Below, one piece after another: positions 21,775-33,603 of a stretch of DNA of 64,000 bases (positions are counted from its first letter, which is position 1; each line of letters starts with the position of its first letter). A model generated the notes under the pieces. It was not told the origin of the DNA. It did no database searches and saw nothing but the letters and a program-made list of their open reading frames with translations. Origin of the DNA: Amyloporia xantha (lineage: Eukaryota; Basidiomycota; Agaricomycetes; Polyporales; Adustoporiaceae). The position numbers and the translations under genes were made by a program. The stretch spans positions 248,001 to 312,000 of the forward strand of contig JAYKKR010000034.1 in assembly GCA_036971615.1 (NCBI GenBank), in the 5' to 3' direction.

Positions 21775-21918
21775 ATGATTACCCACAACGAGCTCTACAA
21801 TCTCGCCAACTCTCTGGGTACGCTCGCCATGCTGACAGTGGTGGCGTACCACTTCGTGTCGGTGAACGCGCGCTACATTTCGGCGAAGGACGGAAGTGCT
21901 CGTCCAACTTCATCTTGA
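21775..21918 (+). CDS. OST4: Oligosaccharyltransferase subunit OST4-like micropeptide
   Basis: A 47-residue protein starting MITHNELYNLANSLGTLA, with one transmembrane helix (LGTLAMLTVVAYHFVSV). OST4 is a 30-45-residue subunit of the ER oligosaccharyltransferase that stabilises STT3-OST3/6. The N-terminal pattern (MI-acidic/polar-LN-LA, then a hydrophobic helix ending in YH) fits the family well. The ATG at 21775 is preferred over the longer frame from 21658 because family similarity starts there. The tail after residue 40 is unremarkable, so an unrecognised intron near the 3' end is possible. Confidence 0.75.
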   Translation: MITHNELYNLANSLGTLAMLTVVAYHFVSVNARYISAKDGSARPTSS

Positions 21919-23285
21919 GCATTCCGTGAGCCGGCGTACTGCATGGAAATGATATGGTATGTGCAAGTCCTTTCTTCGCAGATCTAACCCGCTGATGAAC
22001 TCCGTGAAGCTCGTGAGGATTTGAGGTCTTCCTTGTCGCTCGTTGGTACATCGTTGCGCATACCCATCTGTGTAACTTTACTAGTCAATCATCGTCCTAA
22101 TCTGCCACCCACGATAATGTAACTGTTATCATCTACTGGCTCGCTTCTTGGCGTAGGATATGAACTTCATGGGTGCGGATCTGATGCTGCAAGTGTATGG
22201 AGTAGGTCTACTGACAGGCCCTAGCAATGAAGAGATTGCGAGCGATGTATGCCCGACGGCCCGCTCTCGAAACCCTGATAATGTTCACAAGGACATACAT
22301 GCTCAACAGCACAAGTGTACGCGCGAGCGGCTGAACCATCCGTATGGTAAGCAGCTTGTCGCTTAACTTCACTCACAGTCTGGGCCGTCTGGCCAGTCAG
22401 GCGGCCTATAGTCGGAAGAATCATGCGGCCGACTGTCCTCTACAACGTGGGCTTTACTTTCTGAAACCTCCCTCGTTCCCGGCCGTATCGAGAGCAGAGT
22501 GGTTTATCCGTTGTGCTCACTCCAGTACCGAACGACTCGTAAGCTCTAGTTCGCGCGAAGACCGTGTGCATTCATATATCAGAAGGATCAACCATCTTTA
22601 CTCACCCTGACTATTTGGAGCTGTCTTGTTTATAGGACAGGCCGTGGTGGTCTACCCGACCTGGCAGCAAATCTCCCTTAGAATCACCGCACAATCTAAG
22701 TTGCAGTATCGCTACTGCGAAGTTGGTTGCTTTTAATATCAGCAGCGGAAGAGCCCGCCGAGGGATCCAGCTATATATCAGTTACAAGAAAATTGCTGCT
22801 GAGCGTGTTAAGTGTGACAGTGAGTAGTCATAACATGGTGTTTGACCACAATATCGTTACTACCTTGTGTTTGACAACATCAACTTGGCTGCTTTAGCGA
22901 ACATGTATACATTGCGGTGTCAAATCGCCTGGAGAAGATGTCAATTTCAACAGCATTTTCGCCAACTTCTTACTGGCGCCGAGAATAAGCGTGACCAAAT
23001 TGGCAAATATTCTGCATCTTCTGTTTGTGGAGACCGACATATCTCCGGTTCGTGTCATTCGCCACACCTGTCGCATGCGATCGATCACGGGAACATCATT
23101 CCCTAGGCTTGAATTGCTGTTTGGGACTTGGGAACAGCTCTGCAGCGGTCCGGATAAAATTCAGATCACGAATGGTAGCCGGCTATTTTGGAAAACGGCT
23201 CATCCTCGCTGACGGCGATTTGGTATAAATGCAGCTGATCACCGTCATCAAAGAGTTTCTTGTCCTGCCGTGAAGCGCTGCAAGG
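21919..23285. other. Intergenic region between OST4 and the alpha-galactosidase gene
   Basis: About 1.4 kb with only short unrecognised open frames (for example 22160-22366, 22867-23106) and no coherent splice model on either strand. It should include the OST4 3' end and the alpha-galactosidase promoter. Confidence 0.45.
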
Positions 23286-25733
23286 ATGTCCGGATTTTTG
23301 CTCGGACTACTACCTGTTGTCGCGTCCTTCCTCTCCACTAATCCAGGTGTGAGTGCGTTGGACAATGGTGTAGCCCGCCTACCTGGTGTGTCATTACCTT
23401 CTACACGGCTTGTACTTTCTCGTAACAGGTGTCCATTGTGTCCGTAGTGTTGGGGTACAATAGTGAGTTCCAAACGATGTTAGACGCTGTCTACTCTTAC
23501 ATCAGACCCTCTGCGAAGCCTGGAATGCATATGCAGTGAGTCTCGTATTATGCGGGATATGTCGCTCCTGTGGCTTAGGACCGACGACAGTGCAATATCG
23601 ACGAGAGCCTTATTATTGAAACGGCTACGCTTATGAAAACCCTAGGTTTACAGGTGATACCATTTGTCGCTTCAATCAACATCGCAATTTGATAATCCCG
23701 TTTGTAACCAGGACGCTGGTTATACCCACGTCAATCTTGACGACTGTTGGGCAGAGAAGAACCGTAGTGCGGAAGGCTTACTGGTCCCTAGTACGTTTTG
23801 CTTGGGGTTCTGTCACCCCGAAGATACATTGCGTGATTCCTATAATCAGATGCGGAAAGGTTTCCGAGCGGTTTCAATAATCTAACTGACCAGCTTCATG
23901 CTCTGGGCTTGTGCGTTCGCTATTAATTTGCCGTAGGAATACAAAACCTGATCATTTTATGGTCCCGCAGCCAAGCAGGGATTGTGCGTATAAATTTGCA
24001 CCAGTTCCGCAGTCAGGTTACTGAATCGAGTCATTGACAGTACGGCGACTCCGGTTGGTTTACTTGTGCTGGCTACCCAGGATCATTTGAACATGAACTC
24101 GTCGACGCCACAACCTATCAAAATTGGGGTTTCAACTACCTGAAGTCTGTGTCTCTTTTCCTTCGTTGAAACGAACCCTTATAAATGCATGGCTCACGCA
24201 GGTACGATAATTGCTACAGTAAGTTTAGAATAGCTGCAATGTGACATGCAGAAAGAGTGAATACTCTCTCTTTAAGTTCCTTTCGACGATATCATCAGAG
24301 AGGGCACTTTCGGCAGTAAGTGATTGTTCTCTTTGCGATGATAACCCTTGTTTCACACGTCGACGACCCAACAGAATATCAGAGGATGGCGGACGCTATT
24401 GCGCAGCTGTCGCTTACATCTCGTCAAGCTCCTATAATCTACTCCTTGTGCGAGTGGGGATGGGTGAGCTTAAGGCTCCAATTGTAACTGTCAGAACTTC
24501 ATAAATGTCAAATGCCAGAGTCAAGTCTGGATGTGGGTAATTTCTATCTGCTGATTCTGAATGGAGTTGAAACGCGACATAGCTGGGGAACGCAGGTTGG
24601 CAACAGTTGGCGGGTGATTAATTTTTGTCTGATTCTAATGCAGCCATACTCATGGAGCGGTTGGCAGATCGACGGCGACATTGAGTCAAATTGGGACTCA
24701 CTTGCCAGTATCATTAACTTGTGCGGAGTGTTCAATCTAAAGTTTGGAACTTATCGTAATGTTATGTCACGGAAAGGGGTTCCTTTATCACCCAAGGGAC
24801 CAATTATTACGGCAGGAACGACATGGATATCGTGCGTCTGATTGCCTTGATCGCACACACCCCGTTACTGACATATCATACCACCACAGCTCGAAGTGTA
24901 CGTGTGATGTGTTTGCAATAATACCTTGAGCTGACACTGTTATGCAGAGGCAACGGCAATCTAACCTATGACGAGAATAAGTCCCACTTCACCGCATGGG
25001 CTTTGATGAAATCACCACTTCTCATTGGAACGAACGTAAGTTGTCTTGAGGCTCTCACGGCTTCCACGTTGTAATGGCTCTCGGTATTCATTTATAGCTC
25101 TCGGCAGCCTCCCCCGAGATCATCGACATTCTGGCTAACCGGGAGATCCTCGCCATAAACCAGGATCCTGTTGTTGGAACAAGTATCTCACCATTCAGAT
25201 GGGGTATCAATGTCTGTTTCTGCAATTGAAAACCTCTACCGTGACCTTTTACTAATGCGTGTGTGAATGCAGGCCGACTGGACTAGCAACAGCTCATATC
25301 CGGCTCAATACTGGAGTGGGCCTAGTGAGAATGGAACAGTCTTTATGCTGGTGAGTCGCCTGCCACTCTCCCACAACATATATTGACTAACGGTTTCGTC
25401 TGATAGCTCAACACTCTCAATGAGCCTGCCACTATGTTCTTCAATCTGACCGAATCGCCGTGGATCCGCGCTGGCAGACAATATGCCGTCCGTGTATGTT
25501 GCATCTCACTCATGATCCATATGTGCACCTCAAACGGAATGATGTGACAGGACTTGTGGACACACACTGACAACGGTACTGCTGTCCGCAACTTCACTGC
25601 TACAGATGTGCCTGCGCATGGGGTCGTAGCCCTCCTGCTGCAGGATGCTGGGAATGAACCCGCGGGAATTTACCCTCTGTGTTCAGTATGGTCCCAATGC
25701 TCTAGTGAGAATGGTACAGAGACGGATGGATAG
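23286..25733 (+). CDS. GH27 alpha-galactosidase, secreted, 21 exons
   Basis: Exons: 23286-23385, 23448-23462, 23519-23535, 23591-23653, 23712-23790, 23850-23910, 23971-23983, 24041-24144, 24202-24218, 24277-24315, 24375-24463, 24519-24532, 24583-24613, 24668-24720, 24777-24831, 24890-24897, 24948-25035, 25098-25211, 25273-25350, 25407-25493, 25551-25733; 1308 nt, 435 residues. Signal peptide (MSGFLLGLLPVVASFLS), then the GH27 start LDNGVARLPVLGYNTWNAY, THVNLDDCWA, GIYGDSGWFTCAGYPGS, the nucleophile motif KYDNC, IIYSLCEWGW, GDIESNWDS (acid/base Asp region), MKSPLLIG and AINQDP. It cleaves terminal alpha-galactosyl residues from oligosaccharides or galactomannan. Six exons are 8-17 nt, so ORF-based tools would miss most of the gene. 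Confidence 0.9.
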
Positions 25734-26094
25734 CGTGGCTTGAGGCGATTTAGCGGAGCGTGCGGACTATGTGAGAGGGATGTGATAGTTCAATCGTGCA
25801 GTATCACTGGCATCATGGGCATGTCGGTAGCAACAGTAATATACTACTCGCCAAGTGCCTGTTCAACAATTCTTTGTGTCGTGTCAGTTAGAGGTGTTAA
25901 TGATTGACGAAAATCAAGTCATGATGGCCAATATTTCTTCGGTAGCTAGCCGGAATTCGATAACTTGATGCTGCACTGGAGTACGTGACCACGTGACCGC
26001 GTGCCCGTGTCTAAGTGACCGCGAGCCAAAGGACAGACTCATTGTTCTCGTTGCACTACATCTATAACTCCATGTCATTCAAACCTTTATAGCA
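25734..26094. other. Intergenic region before the Sae2-like gene
   Basis: 361 bp, no gene; expected promoter of the gene at 26095. It contains CACGTGACC-type sequence near 25988. Confidence 0.4.
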
Positions 26095-28608
26095 ATGACG
26101 CGGTCTCCGCAAAATCTAAGTGACTCTGGACTCTCACCAAGGAAGCAGGTTCGGCAACTCGAGGAGAAGGTATCGTTACGGGGCGATCTATTTTCGTTTT
26201 TACTAAGGGTGCCTTTGTGTTCCAGGTCAGAAAGCTCGGACACGCAAGCGACAACCTCAGGACAGAAATATTCAATGTTTTGCAACGCGGAAACCACTTG
26301 GTCAATAGAATGGGCTTTGAGGACATGGAGGAGGCTGAACACGCTATGTCTGCTCGTCCAGAAATCTATGAACGAACTTTCATAGAACAGGCCGCATCAC
26401 GCATTCAGTCTCTGGAGATGCAGATTACCAAGCATATTCAGCTTGATATGGAGTCTCGAGGGGCGCTTGGAGAGGCGTCAGAGGAGATTGCTTCACTACG
26501 AGAAGAGAACGATAGGCTGAAAGAAGAGCTCGCTGCCGCTAACTGTCAGAAGAATGATCTCAGAAAGCAATTGAAGCATCCCGCAAGTACACCAGAGGCT
26601 CCAGTGCCGCCAGTAGTCTTTTCTGCTGGACTTCCGACACCTGTAGCAACAACAAAGAAGAGGTGAGTCGTGTCTCCGTTTCCGTCTAATCAAGAACAGA
26701 ACTATTTATGCGCAGACCACTTCAAGACGTGACGCCTCGCAATGCGACCAACTCTCGCACTCAGAAAGAGAATGATACTCATCACTCCGACATGCTCACA
26801 CCCTCCTCTCCATTGCAGTCACTGGTGTCGAGTGTCGCCTTTGCGGATCCCACCCTTTTCAGTGCAGAGCTAGGTGAATTACAGAAGAAATACCAGGCCC
26901 TACGTCAAGCCAAGGAACGCGACGACGCCAAGTATAAGGAGGATTACATCAAGTGGAGAAATTTCAAACGCTGGATGTTTGATGAGCAAGACGCATCTCT
27001 CTCTAGCATCATGATCGACGGAAAGACCCCTAACTGGAAGCGTATACTCAAGTTGCGGAAGCAGTACGTGAAGAGAGGACCGCAGTTGGGTACGCCTGAA
27101 CTGCCAGTACTCAATGAAGACAAGTCTAGAGAGGTCGAGAAGCCTGGCACGCCGCCCACAAGTCGGTATTTTGACTTATAGCTTTATTGATTGGGCATAC
27201 TCAAATTAGCATACATTCAGACGATCGCGAGCATGACGTTCTCGCTGCTGAGGCTCACGAACCCGCCGAAGCTCAGCCTTCTCACAGCTTGTTGACATCA
27301 CACTTTTTCCAGAAAGCGCAATGCGGCCTTACATTTCCAAAGGACACGCCTGCAGTCACGGCTGATCGACTTGAACCCACCTATGCGCAAGAGCTGGATG
27401 TTGAGCCGCCGTCGTCCCCTTTGTCACGTACAGCTCGTAAGCGTAAGATCGACGAAACTCCGTCATCGGAAACAGAGGATGATTCTCAAGGCAAGCTTCT
27501 TGTGAAATTTATTGTACTACAATTGAATTTCTTACACGCATATAGCCCCTGAACCTGTATACGGTTCCCAGTCAGGTGTCCGTTGTCAACCAGCAGGTAA
27601 AACTGGTGGAGTTTCGAACGCATTATCGCGGTCGAACCAAGGAACCGCTCGGCTATCACCTGTTTCTACTTCTCCAGGTCGTCGCCCAGATGCTCGTGGC
27701 CTTTCTCAGGGATCTCCGAAACGTTTCGCCTCTGGAAGATCATCTTCCCGCCAATCCAGTCCGCGCAACGCTACGTCAAGGAAGTCGAACGGGGCCGTGA
27801 TATCAACACCTTCCGCTCGACGTGACACGAACAAAGAGAATGAGGGTAGCTCTGGAAAAACAAAGAAGTATCCAGAGGACTATTCAGCATACAAGGGCCG
27901 CGGCCGGTATGCCGCTGGCACTAGGTATCACACTTATCTCATCAAAACCTGGTGGCTCACTGACAGTGTGTCTGCTAGCACTGGCAAAACCACTCTCAAT
28001 TCCCTTTATCAAATCAACGGTGCCCAGAACGGTGGGCTGAAATTCCAGTTTGACGACGTCGTACGCAACAAGGACCAGAGGAAGCACCTTCATGCGGATG
28101 ATTGCGAGTGTTGTCGTGATGTACGTACCCTGATTGTTCGCGTGAAGAGTCTACCTAAATACATATTGTTGCACAGTACTACGAGTCTGTCGGGCCGCTC
28201 CCACCCCGTCTTCAAGCACCGTTATGGCGTTCTCCAGAATTGACACCATCCAAACCGTCTACTTCTCGCCCTATGCACAAACATCTCGGAGATGCAGTTA
28301 ATTCCTCTGAACCTGGGAAGGCCACAGCACTTTCCTCAGAGCACATCAATGGTGTAGATGCCGATTTCGACGTGGACGTCCGACAAGATGAAAGAATTGC
28401 GGCACATAAGCAGGAAATTTCGCGGCATCGTCAGCAATGGGAGCGCGCGTCGACTCCGCCAGGGTACTGGAACATTGGCTTCCCCGATACTCAAGAGGCC
28501 GCTGCGATCAACGAACGTGCTCGTGAGATGCACGAGAGGAAACGGGCCCGAGTTGAGAATGAGGCCAGGTCGGTGCAATTGATGCCAACTTCACCGATCG
28601 GTCATTAA
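26095..28608 (+). CDS. Sae2/Ctp1/CtIP-type DNA end-resection factor
   Basis: Exons 26095-26169, 26226-26662, 26716-27165, 27210-27490, 27546-27924, 27967-28120, 28177-28608; 2208 nt, 735 residues. It works with the Mre11 complex to start resection at DNA breaks, including meiotic ones. The N-terminal third is coiled coil (SLREENDRLKEELAAANCQK), the oligomerisation region. The middle is basic, Ser/Pro-rich and disordered with several SP/TP sites. The C-terminus has the diagnostic Sae2/CtIP signature: VVRNKDQRKHLHADDCECCRDYYE, then ISRHRQQWERASTPPGYWNIGFPDT. The intron 27491-27545 has a GC donor (CAAG|GCAAGC). The introns 27166-27209 and 27925-27966 are only 44 and 42 nt; the latter is in frame and could be retained. 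Confidence 0.88.
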
Positions 28609-28880
28609 CATAGCTGTTGGCAGCCGTGGCGGTCGATACGAAAGGCGTTGAAAGTAGATGCCTCGGGGGTAAACCAATGCAGTCTTATCATGGTAGGTAC
28701 ACGGAGCGGCAGCCGTCGCCAGTCTTATATGCATCTTTCCGGATTTCTTGTGCTTTCGTTTTATGTGAGTCTTTCGACCAATTGATCATGCGTCCGAGAT
28801 TGGGCGATATATCCATGTACAACAATACTATAATGCGTACGTATGATGTATGATTCATGTAACATATTCTCGCCCTGTTT

Positions 28881-31332
28881 CTATAATGAACCATTATCCG
28901 CTTCCTGGTGGCTATGAATCATACTGAAGCGTATTGAGGCGCGAGGAATAGGCTTCAACTGTCGTCCGGACATCATCAGGCGCATTAGTCTCAAGGGGTT
29001 GTAGTGTGAAGACAGGCGAGACCACAAGTGTACTGTGGCAGCTTCTCAGTAAGCTCTCGTCTTTATCAAAGGAACATATACTACTTACGGTAATGCATGA
29101 AAATTGAAGTCAAGGGTGCTGGTTCGTTCTAATATGACGTTATTTCATTAAACGGGATTGAGCTATCAGGCCAGAGTTGACTTACTTGGAGCATCAGAGA
29201 GCCTGTGGCATCTCGTCTGAAGGTTATCTGCCCTGCAAAATCGTTGGCTTCGCTTTGATCAAGCCTAGAACAATCTTACCTGGCAAACGCATTGGGTCTT
29301 TGACGCGAAGCATCAACGCAAACAAAGGGAAGTGATTAAGCAACGCGACAACAGTGTTCAGCACAGCATGTAGCACTACGATAGTAAGGTGGGTCTACAA
29401 TGCGAGTGAGTATAACTTGAATGCACTGCCGAATTACAGAATGGATATGCTTACCATTGCGAAAAGTGCATAATAGGTCAGGACTGTCGGATAAAGAAAG
29501 GCGACTAGGGTGAAGAGAATAGTCCCCAGCAAGAGCTGGTCCATGTCGTAGTCCCATGAATCGAGTCGGTTGCGCAAGACGTTGAATCGTTTGCCTGTAA
29601 CGACAGTAGATCAATGTTGGGGTGCCCCGATGCGTGGCGAAGAGATATATACCTCTGAAGAGATTCCATAACGATCCGGCGAGGCTGAGCTCCTGGCTGA
29701 AGGCAATCGTCGTGAGAAAATAGCACAGGTGGAGGTGTGCCGTGAGGAGGGTGAATACGTCGGAGAGCAGGGAAACGATCATTGTCATTCCACAACAGCC
29801 CATTAACCCCACTGCCCAGAACATTGCAGGAAAATATGGTGCTGCAAACTGCAAAACTCCTGCAAACAGTGCATAACTTGCTGTGAGGGGAGCCCGCACG
29901 ACGAAACGATAGAGGACATACGACCCCACAAAGAGATGATGCCAAGAAGCGTGTGGCAATAAAATTGGCTTAGCTCCGTGTTGAGCTTAAGCCCCGCGGG
30001 CCAGTTGTTAAGCCACAGCAACGCGCGCTGCATACAATCAACTAGGTAGTACTGCCATGTTGTCAGTCACGCGGTGATTATGAAGAAGTAGGAGTTACCT
30101 GTGCACAATATGATAGTATGTGGGAGAGCACCAGGTTATTCTCGCACAAGAACGATCCAAATGCAACGCCAATTATAACGTCATTGAGCACGAGCCAGAT
30201 GCAATTATAGTACCTGAATATATGGGAGTGAAATACAGCAGTCTGGTTTCGAGCGGCAAGGCGTACTTAACATATCGAGATATCGATTCCATCGATCGTG
30301 GAGTATTGCGTGCAAAAGAGGTGGCCGGTCGTGCAAAAACAAATTTCGCTTGTTCTGTGCGCACATCAAGTTGTTCGACTTCAAGTGAATAGGTGAGGTT
30401 ACCAACTGAAGTGCGCTTGTCTCAGAGAGACATACCTGTTGATGAAACGTCTCTGAGAAGCATTGACAGGGTTGCGGATATCTGTGCGAAGCGGTGCATT
30501 ATACCTGCACTCGCAAAAATCTGATGGTCTTCCGGGTGAGAATTGGATAATGGAGGCGACGAACGTGGCGATTGGCCCTGCGTCCTGTCTATGTGATGTG
30601 CGTCTTGCGTCCGGTTCACCACATCTACCAAGTATTGTGAAACATTGAGCTGCAGATTATGACATAAGTCATGGTCATCTTGCCTCGGAATAGCAATGTA
30701 TGTTATACCTGGTTTAATACTGCCGCATCCAGACCGGGACGCATGTTGAAGGAAGGCTGCACGAAGTCGTGCTTGAGGATCCTCATGCTGTGGTTCGAGG
30801 GGAAGTCGAAGGATCCTCCCAATATCTGAGAAGGTAGTATGTCGAGTTCCGCATAATCGATAGAATAAAACTGCATCGCAGCCCATTTCGGTGGTTTGTA
30901 GTGCACCAGTGGGCGAGCGCCTTTTGGGAGAGGTCAGTACAATTCCTGTCTGATACATCTAGGGGCAAGAGTGCGTACGTGAGCAAGATTCTGTCTCGCC
31001 ATCTAGGTGCAGCTGGGGAATGCAATCATGATGATTGCTTGGCGAAGGCGTACAGGAGCCAAGGATAGCGGGAACTTCGGCGCAAATTTGCTTGCATAGC
31101 ACTAGATCATTATTTAGAAGCGCTCTCTGAAGAACTTGCGTCGCATCATTCCTCTGGAGCAGACAAGTCATGTCACTGTAAACAATATGGGGGTAATTGA
31201 CGGTGAAATAATCCTTACAGTGTCGGCTTTGATGACTCCAGCAACGCATATCAATGGATGAGACCAGCCGTAGATGTACCCTGGGCCGTCCATTCCACTT
31301 CGGAGGGGCCATAATATTGGTATGCCAGCCAT
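28881..31332 (-). CDS. GPI1: GPI1/PIG-Q subunit of GPI-N-acetylglucosaminyltransferase
   Basis: Exons (minus): 31332-31219, 31153-30979, 30920-30709, 30649-30436, 30378-30267, 30213-30099, 30051-29925, 29880-29653, 29594-29455, 29394-29280, 29232-29186, 29128-29089, 29044-28881; 1803 nt, 600 residues. PIG-Q stabilises the ER complex that makes GlcNAc-PI, the first step of GPI-anchor synthesis. Landmarks: PGYIYGWSHPLICVAGV, NCIWLVLNDVIIGVAFGSFLC, WLNNWPAGLKLNTELSQF, then a hydrophobic block with CGMTMIVSLLSDVFTLLTAHLHLCY, KRFNVLRNRLDSWDYDMDQLLLGT and HYNPLRLMRLMMSGRQLKPIP. The 44-nt intron 29881-29924 is needed to keep the frame. Convergent with the Sae2-like gene, with 272 bp between stops. 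Confidence 0.92.
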
Positions 31333-32289
31333 CACAGGCTCTCGTTGTTGGAAACAATGCTCGAGCTCAGCCGTTACTTACAATTTCGGTAAACGGCTGA
31401 AAGAACAAGTTTCGAAGAAGGGGTTACCCGACTTTCAAGTCCCAACCACTGGATTGCTGCGTGTGAGGTATCCAAACTTCATGCACATGCTTAGAGCTTG
31501 AGCCAGCTGTAGCGGCGGCTGGGTTACGTCACGGTCCGCGCGAAAACAGTGAAACAGCGTGACAAGCGCGTGCAGTCACGCATCTAGTCACGCGTCCGCA
31601 CAAGTACCTCGGACTCCTAAGTGAGTCTTGCCACAAATTCTGAGGGCCCTTGGACTCGGCTCTACTCGGTCTGACCTCAGCTAGAGCACACGAGCACCCA
31701 CATCTAGAAAAATTACTATCCGTGTTCGAATGTGCAAAGAAAATAGCTCCTATGACGAACTCGGACAACGGGCCCGGCGGGGTCGGGAATATATCTGCCC
31801 ATGAAGCCTAACTATGGCATTTCCAGCCATCCACACGGCTCTGTTTTACGATTCTCATCCATTATCCGGATCTCCGAACATTGGATGAAGGGTCCATCAC
31901 GTCGCTATAATTTTCGTCGAATTTCCAGTGGCATGAAATTAGGCACTCGTCGTAGGCTATGTATAGCTTCGAAATGCATTCAGGCCCAATTCGCTCAAAG
32001 ATTGCTCGAATGCGATAGGTTATTCGTCAATTATGTACTATGCAAGAGCATTTCGCCCATTCACATGCTTGCTGCAGAATGATTCTCTATCGACAACTGT
32101 GGGTCCTTACTATGTGTGCTGTTCGCTTACAAACTGATCCGTTTTGGGGATAATCATCGAGGCAACGTGTTGCCAACCACGATGCTTTATCTTCTATTAT
32201 TCACACTCTGATACGCTGATAACAGGACTTGACCCTTGATAAATAGGCGGTATGGTCTTGTAGGTCTTTCCTCAATTCACCCCACCGCC
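31333..32289. other. Divergent intergenic region (GPI1 and F-box gene promoters)
   Basis: 957 bp with only short unrecognised open frames. Expected to carry promoters in both directions. Confidence 0.45.
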
Positions 32290-33603
32290 ATGGTTCAACC
32301 ACTCCCCCCTGAAACGACAGATAGAGTGATTGACTTCCTCTGGGATGACCCTGTCACACTCTCTAGTTGCGTGCGCGTGGCTCGTTCCTGGCACGTTAGC
32401 AGTCGGTATCATCTCTTCCAAATACTGCAAATTCGGGACCGATCTGCCTTCAACTCGCTGAGCTCTCTAGTGGCCCACGGTTCTAAAACAAGATCATTCT
32501 TGAAGCTCACTCGCGAGCTAAACATAGTCGATAACCAAGATGGACTGGATCATTATGGACATGTAGTGCCACAGATATTTGGTCCGCACTTGCCTTCGGT
32601 CCAGTCGCTATCATTCAGAAACTCAGCCTGGAATAAGCGGACCCCTCTACACCGCACATTTTTTGACTGCCTACCCATGTTTAGGAACGTCACACGACTC
32701 CAACTGTACAATTGCATTTTTCGGGTCTACAGGGACTTTCAACGACTGATCTGCGGGCTTCCCCAGCTTGCCGAACTTCATATGCGCGACACAGTGCCAG
32801 GGACTGGTTCCACGCAGCTCGTCATGCCCGGTATCTCCTCTACCGGAGACAAACTACGGCTCACGTCGCTTGAGGTAGAGTCGATGGGTTCAGATGAACT
32901 TGGGGAGCTATTTCGCTGGCTTGTCTTGACTCCATGCGGACAGGAGGGCACGATACATACACTCCGCGTGCGACCCCGCTTACATGAAGAATTTGACTGG
33001 CATCCATTCCTAGATGACTTTCTCCAGTCTCTGGGTTCGTCTCTTCAACATGTGGAAGTTCCTATTCTCCTCAACGGTGAATAGATATCAGTGTTCACGT
33101 ATCGTTACTTAAAAGCTGACACAATGCCTACTTTAGAGAATCAACATGGACTGGAGAAGAATACGGGGCTGATTTCAGCCGCGATATCCTATTCTTTCCG
33201 AGAGCCTTGGCCACAGGCTTGGACTCGAATAGCCCAAAGCATTGAGGCGCTCACTTCACCCCACCTTCATCGCCTCGGTCTTCATTTCGTTATTATTGTA
33301 GATCCCCGCTGGAGCAGTCTTGACGACGCGTTCGCGCAAGTGAGTCAGTTCAAAGATTGGTCAGCAATGAACGAATTTTTCTCGCGGCCCTCTCTACGCC
33401 TCCTGGAGGAGGTCGAGATTCGTGAGCACTGGCAGGTCTCAGAGGCCATTGCGCTGTCAGAAGTCGAGCGTTTGCAGCGTGCAATCGACACGCTTGCGGA
33501 AGGTTCAAACTTGTATTCGCGTGGGATCCTGAAGACTTCGCACGAAACTCATGTTTTCCAGCTTCCTCCCGCCGAGCCCTCTTCAGACTCGACATCATTG
33601 TAG
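32290..33603 (+). CDS. F-box-like domain protein
   Basis: Exons 32290-33076 and 33137-33603; 1254 nt, 417 residues. The N-terminus LPPETTDRVIDFLWDDP...LSSCVRVARSWHVSSRYHLF matches the F-box pattern found in large Agaricomycete families, with Leu/Pro, a helix, then CxxVxxxW. The rest has degenerate leucine-rich segments (LRLTSLEVESMGSDELGELF) typical of the substrate-binding part, but no regular repeat register. By analogy it would bind Skp1 in an SCF ubiquitin ligase; the target is unknown. The start at 32290 sits in a good context (CACCGCCATGG). Confidence 0.75.

Noticed and set aside
29881..29925. Apparent frameshift in GPI1 at a GGGG run
   Set aside because: A 44-nt GT-AG intron (29881-29924) joins the two frames and gives a better family match.
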